Below, piece after piece: positions 33,716 to 45,189 of a stretch of 64,000 bases of DNA. The stretch comes from Dugong dugon. Taxonomy: Eukaryota > Chordata > Mammalia > Sirenia > Dugongidae. Every line of letters begins with the position of its first letter. Position 1 is the first letter of the stretch. A program made the translations under genes and the position numbers. The notes below the pieces were generated by a model. It searched no databases. It was not told where the DNA came from and saw only the letters and a list, made by a program, of their open reading frames with translations. The DNA is taken from NCBI GenBank assembly GCA_030035585.1, contig CM057482.1, forward strand, positions 58,160,828-58,224,827, written 5' to 3'.

Positions 33716-34224
33716 ATGGAATAGTTACAAAAAGGTGGGAGCTAGTCAGCTGAACTGCTTATCTCAGAAAGGTTCTATATCTGGAAACTTTACGGAAAGG
33801 ATAAATACTGGATTTGGTTGAGTATAACTGAACTCACACTCTATAAAATAGTAAACTTATAACATCTAAGACATAGCAGAAACTATGAAAGACATAAAAT
33901 CTCTGATAGTCAGCCTCTTGATTTCATGAACCTGATGATGGCCCTATAAACTGTGATTAGAAGAATGGCCTCTCAGGTGTTCAGTCTAGACACAGGTCTC
34001 AAGTCCCATGACAGCGGCAGTCCCATCCTGGTATCTGGTGAGCCCTGGAGGCCTTCCCGAGCTCGGAATTTGACTCCATAACTGAGTCCTTCAGACTTCT
34101 GTTGGAATCAGCATTTGGCTCTGGTGGCTACAGACTTTATAGTTGTTTGTTGTTGTAGCTTCTTTGTTTCTTTTTGTTTGGGGTGTTTTGTCTGAGGAGG
34201 CTCCTGACTGGAAAAAAAAAAAAA

Positions 34225-34420
34225 AGTTATTATCACATGAGCTAATATTTATGGACCACTTACTTTATGCCAAGCACTAAGTGTTTTTTGCTTAATCATT
34301 TCCTTTCATCTTCATAACACCTCTAGAAAGTGGACACTAGCATTTTCCCCATTTTACAGATTAAAGATCTGAGGCTACCTGTCAAAGTTTGAGCTTGTGA
34401 ATGCAAGGTCTGCATTCACA
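34225..34420 (+). repeat. MIR SINE
   Basis: gctaatatttatggaccact, tgccaagcactaagtg, ccccattttacagattaaag and gatctgaggctacc follow the MIR consensus order. Confidence 0.75.
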
Positions 34421-34713
34421 CTTTCAATTATATTTTTCTGTATCTTTTGGGTTCTCATTATACTTTGTGTTTTTGTTTCAACTTAAGATTTACAAAGCAT
34501 TTTCACATATGTTATCACACTATCAGTACTAGTACTGGTTAACATCTGTTGAATGTCTCCCATGTTGAGCTGGGCATGGTGTTAAGTGCTCCCAGAAAGG
34601 TGAGTGGGGAGGTGAGGGTGTAACATGGAGGAAAAACAAACTTCTGACCAAAAAAAAAAAGACATCCCTAAAACTCATTAGTAGAACTGCCTTCTCCTTC
34701 TGCTTTGTTTCAG

Positions 34714-34934
34714 GAATATCAAATTGATATATTTTTTGCTCAGACCTGGACAGACAGCCGACTTCGATTCAACAGCACAATGAAGATCCTTACCCTGAAT
34801 AGCAACATGGTGGGGATGATATGGATCCCAGATACCATCTTCCGTAATTCTAAGACTGCAGAGGCCCACTGGATCACCACACCCAACCAGCTCCTCAGAA
34901 TCTGGAATGATGGGAAAATCCTCTACACTTTAAG
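34714..34934 (+). CDS. GABRG3: GABA-A receptor gamma-3 subunit, 221-bp exon of the extracellular domain
   Basis: The subunit joins alpha and beta subunits in pentameric GABA-gated chloride channels at the neuronal surface. The exon is preceded by a pyrimidine tract and CAG and followed by GTAAGA. It starts in phase 0 (GAA) and ends after AG of a split Arg codon. It encodes 73 complete residues with no stop. Visible motifs are [17 protein letters not shown] (loop D, with Phe, Ala and Thr at the positions known in gamma-2 for benzodiazepine binding, and an NST glycosylation sequon), [11 protein letters not shown] (loop A), [20 protein letters not shown]. The wording TDSRLRF, TAEAHW and [12 protein letters not shown] fits gamma-3 better than gamma-1 or gamma-2. 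221 bp is the usual length of this exon in GABA-A genes. A Met in NMVGMIW may be Leu in human. Confidence 0.95.
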
Positions 34935-35085
34935 GTAAGATGCTGTGTGGATCTTTAATTACTTATGGTCTAATTGTGGGTTCTTGAGTTAGATCACTAT
35001 AGGGATGAGACTCTATTTTTATCATTAAGTCTGATCATTTTTCAGGACTGGCATGCTACAACATTCTGAAAAACTTAGTCCTAAT

Positions 35086-35123
35086 GTCTATGAGTCAGAA
35101 TCAACTTGACGGCACACAACAAT
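35086..35123 (+). repeat. RTE/SINE 3' tail fragment
   Basis: tctatgagtcagaatcaact followed by tgacggcacacaacaatgac is the terminal sequence shared by the RTE and its SINEs. Only the last 38 bases are present, 152 bases after the exon donor site. Confidence 0.75.
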
Positions 35124-35135
35124 GACATTCTTCAT

Positions 35136-35290
35136 GGAGCCCTGGTGGCGCAGTGGTTAAGAGCTCAGCTGCTAACCAAAAGGTTGGCAGTTAAAATCCA
35201 CCAGCTGCTCCTTGGAAACCCTATGGGGCGGTTCTGCTCTGTCCTATAGGGTTGCTATGAGTTGGAATTGACTCGATGGCAATGGGTAAC
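35136..35290 (+). repeat. Afrotherian tRNA-derived SINE
   Basis: ggagccctggtggcgcagtg head with an exact box A core, box B-like gcagttaaaatccacc (decayed), tail gagttggaattgactcgatg. It lies about 200 bases downstream of the 221-bp exon. Confidence 0.93.
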
Positions 35291-35599
35291 ATCAAGTATG
35301 TAAACATAAAGGTATACAAATGATCTATAATGAATATAAGTTCATTCCTTCATCAGAATTCATCTCTGCTGGAAGTGGGCTATAAAAACCATCTTTAATA
35401 TATTTAATCTACGAGTCCTCAGCTAGGAAAATAAAGATGTCTTGGAGGACAAATTAACAAGTAAAATTATAACCAAATTTGAAACTACAGGAAAGAAGAG
35501 AAAAGTGCACATTCCCCAGTGCGTCGCTAGCGGTAGTGTAGGTGCCATGTGATGAGTCTGACTGGATGCAGGGCAGTGCTAGAACCTTACAGTGGGAGT

Positions 35600-35745
35600 T
35601 CATTTTGGTTCTCACAGAGATCCTGCAAGGGAAGAGAAGCTGCTTTTCAAAGTAGGGAACTGACTTGCCGAAAGTCACCATTCGGAGCTAGTGTTACCAG
35701 AATTTGGATCTAGGTCTCTTTCTCAACACTCTTTTGGCTAAGACG
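35600..35745 (+). repeat. MIR SINE
   Basis: gggaactgacttgccgaaag, tcaccattcggagctag and gaatttggatctaggtctc follow the MIR core to right-end order, diverged. Confidence 0.55.
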
Positions 35746-36126
35746 CCTGAGTTTGATTGGATCCACAGCTACAGCATCCTATGGCAGCGACTGCACACCA
35801 GCAGCCCCTCTCCCTACCCAGCCTCAGGATCAGCCCCCCAACCCCCACCCTAGCAGTGCCTTTGAGTCAGCGCTCGGAGACTTCTGGAGGTTCAGTCGGC
35901 AGACACATGATTTCATCTCACTGACCTCTCGTGAGTAGTGGACACACTCCACTCTTTTCAAGTCTTGTCTTCCACTCCTTCCTGGGCCTCCTGCTACTGC
36001 TCTTGATGCTTCTTGTTCTCCTATTTCTGTCTTAGGACTTGGTCCTTCTTGCTTTACTCACATTACATTTTCCCCCTGGCTCATCATGTCCATTCCCATG
36101 ACTGTAAAAACCAGGGCTGTGCTGAG

Positions 36127-36293
36127 GATTTCCACATTGGTGCAGTGGTTAAGAGCTTTGCTGCTAACCAAAATGTTGGCAGTTCGAATCCACCAGCTGC
36201 TCCTTGGAAGCCCCGTGGGGCAGTTCTACTTTGTCCTATAGGTCTCTATGAGTCAGAATCCATGACAACGGGATCTTTTTTTTTTTTTTTTTA
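36127..36293 (+). repeat. Afrotherian tRNA-derived SINE
   Basis: gatttccacattggtgcagt head (degraded start), box B ggcagttcgaatccacc, tail ctctatgagtcagaatccat, ending in an 18-base T run. Confidence 0.9.
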
Positions 36294-36439
36294 ATCCAAC
36301 CCAGAACATCCCTCTGAACTCCAGCTTCAGGGAGACACCTGCAAAGTATCTCCATGCTGAAGGTATAAGGCATCTTAAATCTAGTTGCTTTCACTGGAAT
36401 GTGTGATATTTTTCTTTTCTCCACCTGTGCCTTGCATCC

Positions 36440-37300
36440 TGCAGTGGACAGCACCACCAGCACCCTTTCCTCTAGATCTCATGGGTGCTCCTTTTCCCTC
36501 ATCTCCCCACCCAGCCCATTATCAGAATCTGACCATTTTGTACACCTCTCTCCATCTCCGCTGCCACAGACAGATCCAAGCCGCCTCCTCCCTGGACGTG
36601 GGGAGAGCCCTTCTTTCTGCCTTCCCAGCCCTGCCTATAGCAGCCGAGTGATATTCATTAAAACACCCGTTTCAGACGCCACTCTCGTTTAGTCAATTAG
36701 GGTTTCCCTTTGTGTTTGGAGTAAGATTGAGCGGCTTTAACATGTCCTGAGATGTTCTGTACACCCTGGCCCTGGTCCCCCTCTCTCTCTAGTTCCAGCT
36801 CCAGCACTTTCCTTTCACACACCATTTCCAGCCACATTGGCCTTCTCCTGGGTATTTAAGGGTGTTCAACTTGTGCATTCACTCCATCTCCTCTTTCATC
36901 CCTCCTCCCATCCCTCCTTCCAGAGCCTTTGCACACCCCATTTTCTGTGCTGGGAAAACTCTCCAGCTCTTCACTGGCTAACCCTAGATCCTCCTTTAAG
37001 CCCTGGCTTGGATAAGACTTCCTCAGAAGATTCCTCTGAAGTCCCCAATCTAAATTACATTTGCCCATTTTATCTATTCTATCATGCTGTTCTTTTCCTT
37101 TGAAGCATTTTTCACACTCTTAGTAATACGTGTGTATTTGGTTAGATGCCTGCTGTTTTCCTCCTAACCAGGCTATACACTCACAAGACAGTGCCCACAT
37201 CGCTTTTATCTTCCCTGCCTATCCTTGGCTCTGACCCATGCCTAGCCCTGCGGCATCAGCCAACATTTGCATCCCCAATGAATAATCAGGACACGTTTAC
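36440..37300 (+). repeat. L2 LINE, long 3' portion
   Basis: Read in order: ctctccatctccgctgccac, gagtgatattcattaaaaca, cagagcctttgcacacccca, ctggcttggataagacttcc, and the terminal ccaatgaataatcagg. These are consecutive landmarks of the L2 3' kilobase. The open frames inside it are short and non-homologous to each other. Confidence 0.75.
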
Positions 37301-39234
37301 CCAGGAAGAACTGCTGCCAGCACATCTTGCCCAAAGTGATGAGCATCTGAAGAAGAGTAAGAGAAAAATGGTGGTGTATTTGTCAAAAATGCTAACACTT
37401 TCGGATTGTATTGTTCTTGAGACTTTTTTCTCTCTCTTTTCTTCCCAAATTAAAAGAAAAAATTCAACGCTACAAAAAAGTTGAAAGAACAAAACAAGAA
37501 ATGCCTCTTTTTCTTCAAGTTACCATTTTGCCACATTTGTGTTATTTTTTTTCTCTCTCTTCCCCTCCCCCGCTGCACACACATAAATGAATATACACAT
37601 ACGTATACATGCATGACCACATTTTCTGCTGTTCGTTTTTGAAATTAAGTTGCAGACTTTAGTCCTAAATATTTCAGCCTGTTTCCCTTAAGAACAAGAG
37701 AATCTCTTACATAACTGCAATACCACTATTTTACCCCAGAAATGTAGCATTGGCACAACAATAAGCTATAACATGCAGCCCATATTCAAGCATCCCCAAT
37801 TTCCAGGGCCCAACCAAGGATCGTGCAGTGCCTTCAGTCCCAAGCCTTGTAGTTTTCTTGAATCTAATTCTGTTCACCTAGCACTTCTCTTCAGGATTAG
37901 AGATTTTAGAGAACACAAGCCTGAAGTTTTGGGCTATGCTTTACAGTTTGGATTTGTGTCTGTTTGCCCATTATTAGATTGAGGTTAAATTATTTTTGCA
38001 AGAATACACATAAATGATATTTTTAAACCATTACATCACTTCAGAAGAATCCACAATGATAATAAAAGAGGAGAGCGTTTCTCTATTTTTATCTGGATGA
38101 ATGCTAGTTAATAAATGGGAAGGAGAGAATTATAAAATCTTTAATTTTTAATCACTGATGCAATTCTGACAAGGAATTATATCATTGAGTATAATTTTGT
38201 TGGGGAAAAGCACACTCACACACTTTAAAGTTTACCAGCCCATAACATATTCATTAGTTACACAGAGAACAAGGTACTGTGCACTGGAGAAATCTGATGG
38301 GCACCACCTTAGCCATGTGATCCAAAATTAGCACTTCCAATAATGGAATCAGCTGGTATAAGCTTTTATTACAAATGAATTGTGGCCATGAGGAAAAATC
38401 TGTAACTCATAATGTTAAACATGTATCTGTAGCAGAAATACAGACATGGGTTAACATCAGAATAAGCAGAAAATTAGAAAATTTCACAGTTTCAGAGAAA
38501 TAATTATTTTTGCAAGCTGGGAACAAAAGCAAACAAAAAAGCCACAGCAGAGAACTCTGCTGATGAATTAAATTTAAATTTAGAGAGCAGAAGTTTGTAA
38601 CATATCCTCATCAATTTTTTCCTCAATTCTTAAGGAAATATGATGGGACTCTGAAGTGAAGTTGAGCCTCAGCAATTCCAGACTGGAGACATGCAGGTTC
38701 TGGAATGCTTCATACAAACTCCAAACTTCAGAGTTACCTACTCTAGAGCAGCCCAGTGCCACACTTAATGTAATCACCGCTACCTGCCTTGGGGAAAAGG
38801 GGGAAAAAGTCCAAATATGGAATACCCCCTACAAGTAAGTTAAATTGACATTAGGCCTATTTAGCCAATTACACTGATTTTACAATGAAAGAAGGGTTTA
38901 ATTCAGTCAAACAAATTGAAAACAACTACCGATAAAACAATAGTTGGTTTTATTTGTCTCCCCTCTGACTTGGCTTGTGTTTCTAGACGCGGCTTGGAAT
39001 TTTACTGTTTGGAATTTTCTCTGCTACTGATAATTAAAAGCAAAACACAATAGCACAACACAAAATCATCTGAGTGCATTGCTGAATGAGCACACCCACC
39101 GCCCAGCGTCCACCAGTTCCACAAGCTGCCTTCCACATCCCCGTGTTGTGGGACCATGACACCCTTGTAGCCTGGCACATGGGCTTAGCTGGGTGGTTGT
39201 TGGTGACCCTGAGTAACACTTGGCTCTTCCACAG
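37301..39234. other. Unique intronic sequence, nothing recognised
   Basis: AT-rich DNA without recognisable repeats until the acceptor of the 83-bp exon. No small RNA or conserved-looking motif was identified by eye. Confidence 0.5.
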
Positions 39235-39317
39235 GCTCACCATTAACGCAGAGTGCCAACTGCAGCTGCATAACTTCCCCATGGATGAGCACTCATGCCC
39301 GCTGATTTTCTCCAGCT
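39235..39317 (+). CDS. GABRG3: GABA-A receptor gamma-3 subunit, 83-bp Cys-loop exon
   Basis: Preceded by CTCTTCCACAG and followed by GTGAGT. The first base completes the Arg codon split at the previous exon, and the frame continues [18 protein letters not shown] and HSCPLIFSS. The two cysteines are separated by exactly 13 residues, the defining Cys-loop of pentameric ligand-gated channels, and contain the conserved FPMD core. Gating couples through this loop to the membrane domain. The exon ends with one base of the next codon. 83 bp is the standard length for this exon in the family. The next exon is not in the window. Confidence 0.95.
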
Positions 39318-40904
39318 GTGAGTACCTTGCGGTGTGGACACTGTGAGGGGATGCTCAGCAGGGAGCTGGGATCTGTCAGACAGTCATGGTATTGTTTGTA
39401 GCTGCACTGTTCAACCAGAGAAAATTTACAACAGTTTTGGTGTTGGCCATCTAGGTGTTTTCGCTCTAGAATTTGTTACAGAGGACCCATGTTACCAAGT
39501 AGCTAACTAATAAGGCTACATGCAACCTAACCATTCATTATTCTGTTGACCCGTTATCCCATAAGGAGCCTTATGCTAATGAGTTATGCATACTATTTGG
39601 AAGTATACAGAAATATTTTGGGATATTTTTAGATTTAATCACCTTAAAGTGAGATGATTAGTCTTCTAGATAGTTTTTTTTCTTTAAATATGTTTATATT
39701 TGTCTCACTGAGTGATCGTGGAATGTAGTTTTTCACAGCATTTTGTCTTGCAGTATTTTACTTATTATTGATATCATAGCTATTAAGTAATCATTTACAA
39801 ATTCTTAAAAACAACATCTTAATGCTAAAAAACAATAATTCATATAAAAGGAAATATCAAATGCCAAATTTATTTATTTATTAATAAAGATAAATTTTCA
39901 AGTAAAGGTCAATGCATAAATGTATCTGTTGAACTTGTGATGTTTCATTTTAAACGTATTAATCATAACTACTTATGTATGGTTCATAAGAATTCAATTA
40001 ACATTATTGCATTTGGGACCTGACAAGCTTGGTAGAATCTCATGCAGAAGTTTTTGGACATTTAGTGAGAAGACAAAGATGAAATAAGGAGATGAACATA
40101 CTTTACAGTACATTTAGATTTAGAAAAAGACAAGACAGAAGGCAAAATTTTACTGATCTCTTAGGTTGGTTAAAAATATTCTAATGTAGAGAATAGTTCA
40201 ATTTGTGGAATCCAAACTTTAAATAATACATACCAAAAACCTGTTATATTTGTTGATAACACAAATATCCAATGCCTTACACATGAATGGCTGATATCTC
40301 TGAATGTCTGGTAAACATGCCTATAAACTCATTTGGACTGGCTGTTCTCTATATAATTGCTGTACAAGTATAGAAGTTAGTTCTTTGAGAGTCAGTTTGG
40401 AGATATATATGTATATGTATGAGTTTTTTTTTTCTAGTAATTTGTCTGCTTACCTGTTTATTAGTCTTTTCTTTTCTGTGAGCGAAGTCAAATTTGGCTT
40501 TGTTGACCTCCCAAGGATCTAATGGACTGTTAACTCATCTGAGTTTGTAATGTCAATGGTTATTTTGCATTATTAGACGTTTTATTGGACATTTGTATCA
40601 TGTTTTCTAATCCCCTATGCAATTTGACAGCCTCTTATTTCTTTATCAAATTTTTAATGTCATCTATTGGTTTAAATTTCTGAGCCTTCCCATATCTGCC
40701 GTCTTTGTAGGAACAGTTGTAGAACTGGTTGATTCTTTTTACTTTGTCTCTTATTACTTTGTTTACTTATCTGTTTAGTCATTTCTTTTCATCTGAGCTT
40801 GTTTCCCAGAACGTTTTCTGGGGAGTGTTTCAAGACTGAATTGAAGGTATCTCCTTCTAAAGAGAGCTTGCTCAGCCTCTGCCTGATGACTGTCTCTCTC
40901 TCTT
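39318..40904. other. Start of the downstream GABRG3 intron, no gene recognised
   Basis: AT-rich, unique-looking. The frame at 39086-39346 that runs across the exon includes intron sequence and is not the gene's reading limit. The 72-codon frame at 40304-40522 has no signature. Confidence 0.55.
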
Positions 40905-41020
40905 TTTTGTATTATTGTTGCTGAAAATATACACAGAAAGGCATACACCAATTCAGCACTTTCTGTATGTACAATACTGTGACATTGATTACATTCTTCT
41001 AATTGTGCAGCTATTTTTTT
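40905..41020 (-). mobile_element. L1-G 3' end (old L1, antisense)
   Basis: The plus strand begins ttgtattattgttgctgaaa and continues acattgattacattcttcta. This is the older-type L1 tail that also appears as an internal module in L1-B (11371-11580) and L1-D (16141-16245). It is interrupted at about 41021. Confidence 0.75.
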
Positions 41021-41232
41021 GACCCAATGATGGATTTAATATACAAGGATATTAAAATAGCAGATTAATATGTTGAAGGACTTAAAAGAAAAAAGAAGCA
41101 TAATTAGTGAACAGATGGGAAATCTCAGCAAAGAAATGAAAACTATATAAAATAAAAATTCTAAAACTGAAAATAAAATATTGAAATAAAAAATATTATG
41201 GATAAAAGATACATGAAAAGATGCTTATGATC
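41021..41232 (+). mobile_element. Sense L1 ORF1-like fragment
   Basis: gaacagatgggaaatctcag then caaagaaatgaaaactat and attctaaaactgaaaa resemble the coiled-coil part of L1 ORF1 in old subfamilies, in plus orientation. The last 25 bases resemble a different L1 region. Boundaries are approximate. Confidence 0.45.
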
Positions 41233-41502
41233 ACTGTTGTTGTTAGTGCCGTCAAGTCTGTTCCGACTCATAGCAACCCTATGTACAACAGAATAAAACA
41301 CTACCCAGTCCTGCGCCATCCTCACAATCATTGTTATGCTTTAGCCCATTGTTGCAGCCACTGTGACAATCCATCTCGTTGAAGGTCTTCCTCTTTTTCG
41401 CTGATGTTCAACTTTACCAAGCATGATGTCCTTCTCCAGGGACTAATCCCTCGTGATAACATGTCCAAAGTATGTGCAACCATTCTTACACTCCTTTTCT
41501 AA
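41233..41502 (-). mobile_element. 5'-truncated RTE 3' end (antisense)
   Basis: Reverse complement of the last 270 bases of the RTE. Shared blocks with 63735-63944 include ttggacatgttatca, aaaaagaggaagacc and ctgttgtacatagggt, ending in the ACAACAACA tail at 41234. No coding capacity. Confidence 0.88.
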
Positions 41503-44500
41503 TTTGTTCTTCCCCTATTGACATAAAGTTCCCCCCTACTCTTCCTATTTAACTTTTTAAGTTGTTATCAGTTTGATCCCATATAGATAGTTACTTAAAA
41601 GAGTATAATGCTTATGGCAGAATTTTTTAATAGTTAAGCTAGACTTTTCTTTGGTTTAAAGAAGACTTAAGGGGATATTTTGGGTTTATGGTTTCATAGT
41701 TAAAGATTATCTCGGGGCAATAGTTTCAGGGTTCAGCTAGCATCAATGGCTTTAGAAATTCTGGATCTATGATAATTTTAAATTATATTCCACATTTTCC
41801 CCATTTTGATCATGATTCTACTGTAGAATCTTTGATCAAAGCATTCATTAATGGTAACAGGGCACAATTCAGTTCTCCTGATCTCATGGCAAAGGAGGCA
41901 GTTGTTCATGGAGGCAATTAGCCTCATATCCCAATTTCTCCTCCTATTCCTGACTCTCCTTCTTTCTGTGTTGCCTCAGGCAAATAAAGACCAATTGTTA
42001 TACCTTGGGTGGCCATTTTGCAAGCTTTTAAGGCCCCATATACTACCCAACAAACTAGCAGGTAGAACAGAAGCGCTAAAAAGACATTAGGCCAATTAAC
42101 TGGAATGTCCCCTGAGACCATGACCCTAAACACCAAACTAAGAAACCAAATCCATGAAGTTTTTTGTTGTACATAAGCAGCCTCAGTAGCTACTCCTCTT
42201 TGTTGTTGTTATTACACACACACACACACACATATATATATACATCACACTGCATTTGCCACTTCAACTTATGATGGGTGTACAATTTAGAGACATCATT
42301 TACACTAGTTGGTTGTGCAACCATTACTCTTAATCAACTCAAATTTTCCATCACCATGACCAGAAACTCAGTGTTCCACAAACAATAATTCCCTCTTTCC
42401 CCCTCCCTCCTGCCCCTGGTAACCAATAATAACCTTTGGTCTCTATATGTCTGCCTGTTTTTGTCTTTTTATAAAAGCAAGGTCATACAATAGGTGTCCT
42501 TTTGAGATTCACTTATTTCACCGATGTCCTCAAGCTTGTTCTGTGTTGTAGCGTGCAACACAACTTCATTTGTCTTTCTGAGTGAGTAGTATTCCATTCT
42601 ATGTATATACTACATTTTACTTATCCATTCATCTGTTGATGAATGAAAAGGTTGTTTCCACCTTTTTGCCTATTGTGAATAGTGCTACAAACAGCACTGG
42701 TGTGCGTATGTCTATTCACATGGCTACTTTCAAGTCTCTTGGGTTTATTCCTAGCAGTGGAATTTCTGGCTCATATGGTAGTTCTATTTTCAATTTTTTG
42801 AGGAACTGCCACACTATTTTCTACAATGAAGGTACCATTTTGCATTTCCACCATCAATGGATAAGGGTTCCAGTTTCTCCACATCCTCACCAACATTTAG
42901 TATTTTCCATTTTATTTTCATCTTAGCCTCCTAGTTGTAGTGAGATAGTATCATATTTTGATATTGATTTGCATCTCTCTGAAAGCTAAAGACATTGAGC
43001 ATCTTTTCATGTGTTTATTGGCCATTTGAATATCCTGTTCAGTGAAATGTCTGTTCAGGTCCTTTGCTCATTTTTTCATTGGGTTATTTTTGTTGTTGTT
43101 GTTGATAATTTGTTGTTGAAGTTTTGTATATGTTTTAGTTATTAGATTCTTATCAGATGTATGGTTTCCAAAATATTTTCCCAATAAGTAGCTTGCTTTG
43201 TACTTTTTTGGTAAAGGTTTTTGATGTCCAAAAGCATTTAATGTTTATGAAGTTCCATTTATTTATTTTGTCTTTTACTGTTCATACTTTTGTTATTATA
43301 TCCAATAATTCATTGTTAAAATCTAGGCCCAACAGCATTACCCTTGCGTTTTCTTCTAAGAATTTTATGGTTTTTGTTTTTACATTTGTGACCTTCTGAG
43401 TTTGTTTATTGTATGGTATAAGGCATGGATCTTGTTTCATTTTTCTGCAAATGGGAATCTAATTTTCCCAGCACTGTTTATTGAAGAGATTTCTTTCTCC
43501 CATTGAATGGGTTTAGCACTCTTGTCAAAAATCATTCGTCGTAAATGTGTGGATTTCTTTCTGGGCTCTCAATTATATTCTATCAGTCTATGTGTCTAAT
43601 ATTATTATACCAGTACTAGGCGGTTTTGATTACTATAGCTGTATATGCTTTGAGATCTGGAAGTGTGAGTCCTGCTACATTGTCGTTCTCCTTCAGAATT
43701 ACTCTATCTATTTGGGGCCTTTTGCCATTCCATATAAAGTTGAGGATAGTTTTTTCCAATTCTGTAAAGAAGCCTGTTGGAATTTTGATAGGGGTTGCAT
43801 AAAATCTATCAGTTGCTTTGGGCTTCTGACATCTTAACACTATCAAGTCTTCCAATCCCTGAACACAGAAAGTCTTTCTATTTATTTAGGTCATCTTTAA
43901 TTTCTTTTAGCAATGTTTTATAGTTTTCATTGAATAAATCTTTCACATCCTCAGTTAAATTTATTCCTAGGTATTTTATTCTCTTAGATGCTATTGTAAA
44001 TGCACTTGTTTTCCTAATTTACATTTCTGATTTTTCATTATTGGTGTAAAGAAACCTGACTGATTTTTGTTTGTTGACCTTGTACCCTGCCACTTTGCTA
44101 AATTCCTCTATTAAGTCCAGAAGTTTTCTTTGAAATTACATATATATAAAGATGTAAAATTATCTCTATTCACAATATCATCATGAATAGAGATGATTTT
44201 ATATCTTTTTCGAATTTTTGTTTTATTGCTCTGGCTAGGGACTTCCAGTACAATATTAAATAGGAGTGATGATAGAGGCCATCCTGTCCTGTCCCCAGCA
44301 TCAAGAGGAAAGCACTCAATCTTTCTCCATTATGTACAGTATTGGCTGTTGGTTTTTCATAAATGCTCTTAATTGTATTGAGGATCTTCCCTTCTATTCC
44401 TAGCTTGTTGAGGGTCTTTATCAAGAAAGGGTGGTGGATTTTATCAAATACTTTGATAAAATAAATCGTGTGGTTCTTTTCTTTTGATTGATGATTTTCT

Positions 44501-44545
44501 AATGTTGAACCATCCTTGCATTCCTGGAATAAGTTTTACTTGTTG
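41503..44545 (-). mobile_element. L1-G continued: 3'UTR and ORF2 C-terminal/RT region
   Basis: From 42480 leftover ORF2 can be followed on the minus strand: 42582-42926 complements the C-terminal part, 43616-43855 encodes [19 protein letters not shown] and [12 protein letters not shown], and 44170-44424 encodes YEKPTANTVHNGERLSAFLL. It carries many stops and is more diverged from L1-A/B/D than they are from each other, so it is older. A CA/TA microsatellite is at 42214-42243. It is interrupted by the ERVL at 44546. Confidence 0.85.
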
Positions 44546-45148
44546 TGTGATGGTTAAGACTGTGCGTCAACTTGGCTGGACCATGAGTCTCAGTGTTTTA
44601 ATGTGATCACTTCCATGATTGACTATGCTGTGAGCAGCCAATCAGATGAAAGGGAGTCTCCTTGAGGGTGTGGCCTGCATCTGAATATAAGCAGACGTTC
44701 TGGCTTTTTGCTCTCTCTGGATCCTGCGGCTGCCTCCTGTCCTCTCATCTCCAGTTCTTGGGACTTGAGTTGTCAGTGTATCTGCCAAACTTGGATTTTG
44801 TCAATCTTCATAGCCTGTGAGTGGAATCCTGCTCTATGACCTGCCAATCATGGGTTTGCCAGCCCCTGCAGCTATGTGAATCAGGATAAAGCTTGTGGTC
44901 TTGCCTGCTGATCTTGGAATTTGTCAACCTTCACAGCCTATGAATGGGAGCCCTGCTCTCCAATCTTCCGATCTTAGGCTCACCAGCTTCTGCGGCTGTG
45001 TGACTTGGGAGAGGCCCCTACCCTGATCCATGGACTTGGGATAATCTAGCCTCTATAACTGCATGAGCTGTTTCCTTGATATAAATCCCTGTATATTTAT
45101 TTATATGCTTTACTGGTTTTGCGTCTCTAGAGAATCTAGCCTAAGACA
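44546..45148 (+). repeat. ERVL 5' LTR (603 bp)
   Basis: Starts TGTGATGGTTAAGA and ends CCTAAGACA. A TATA-like aatataag lies at 44694-44701. An internal segment of about 123 bases occurs twice in tandem (from 44791 and from 44914), each beginning ttgga(a/t)ttt and containing agcct(a/g)tga. The 3' LTR has it only once. Confidence 0.93.
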
Positions 45149-45172
45149 TTTGGTACCGAGAGTGGTTCTAGA
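45149..45172 (+). other. Candidate primer binding site (tRNA-Leu type)
   Basis: Immediately after the LTR: tttggtaccgagagtggttc. The TGGTACC...GAGTGG pattern resembles the complement of a leucine tRNA 3' end, the primer associated with ERVL elements. Two to three mismatches to what I remember. Confidence 0.6.
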
Positions 45173-45189
45173 GAAACAAAATTCTAAGT

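Larger units (their letters stand above)
34935..39234 (+). other. GABRG3: Intron of GABRG3 between the two exons
   Basis: 4300 bases with GTAAGA donor and CTCTTCCACAG acceptor. It holds an RTE tail, two SINEs, a MIR and a long L2. 37301-39234 shows no recognisable repeat or gene. Minus-strand and plus-strand frames here, such as 36385-36692, fall in L2 sequence. Confidence 0.9.

Noticed and set aside
35755-35940. Possible small exon ending at ctctcGTGAGTAG
   Set aside because: The donor-like sequence is good, but there is no acceptor match or homology to the receptor, and adding it would not fit the known 221-83 bp exon order.
2466-36293. CRISPR-like or satellite array from regularly recurring SINE words
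   Set aside because: The copies are dispersed, oriented both ways and have individual insertion signatures, as expected of SINEs in a eukaryotic genome.
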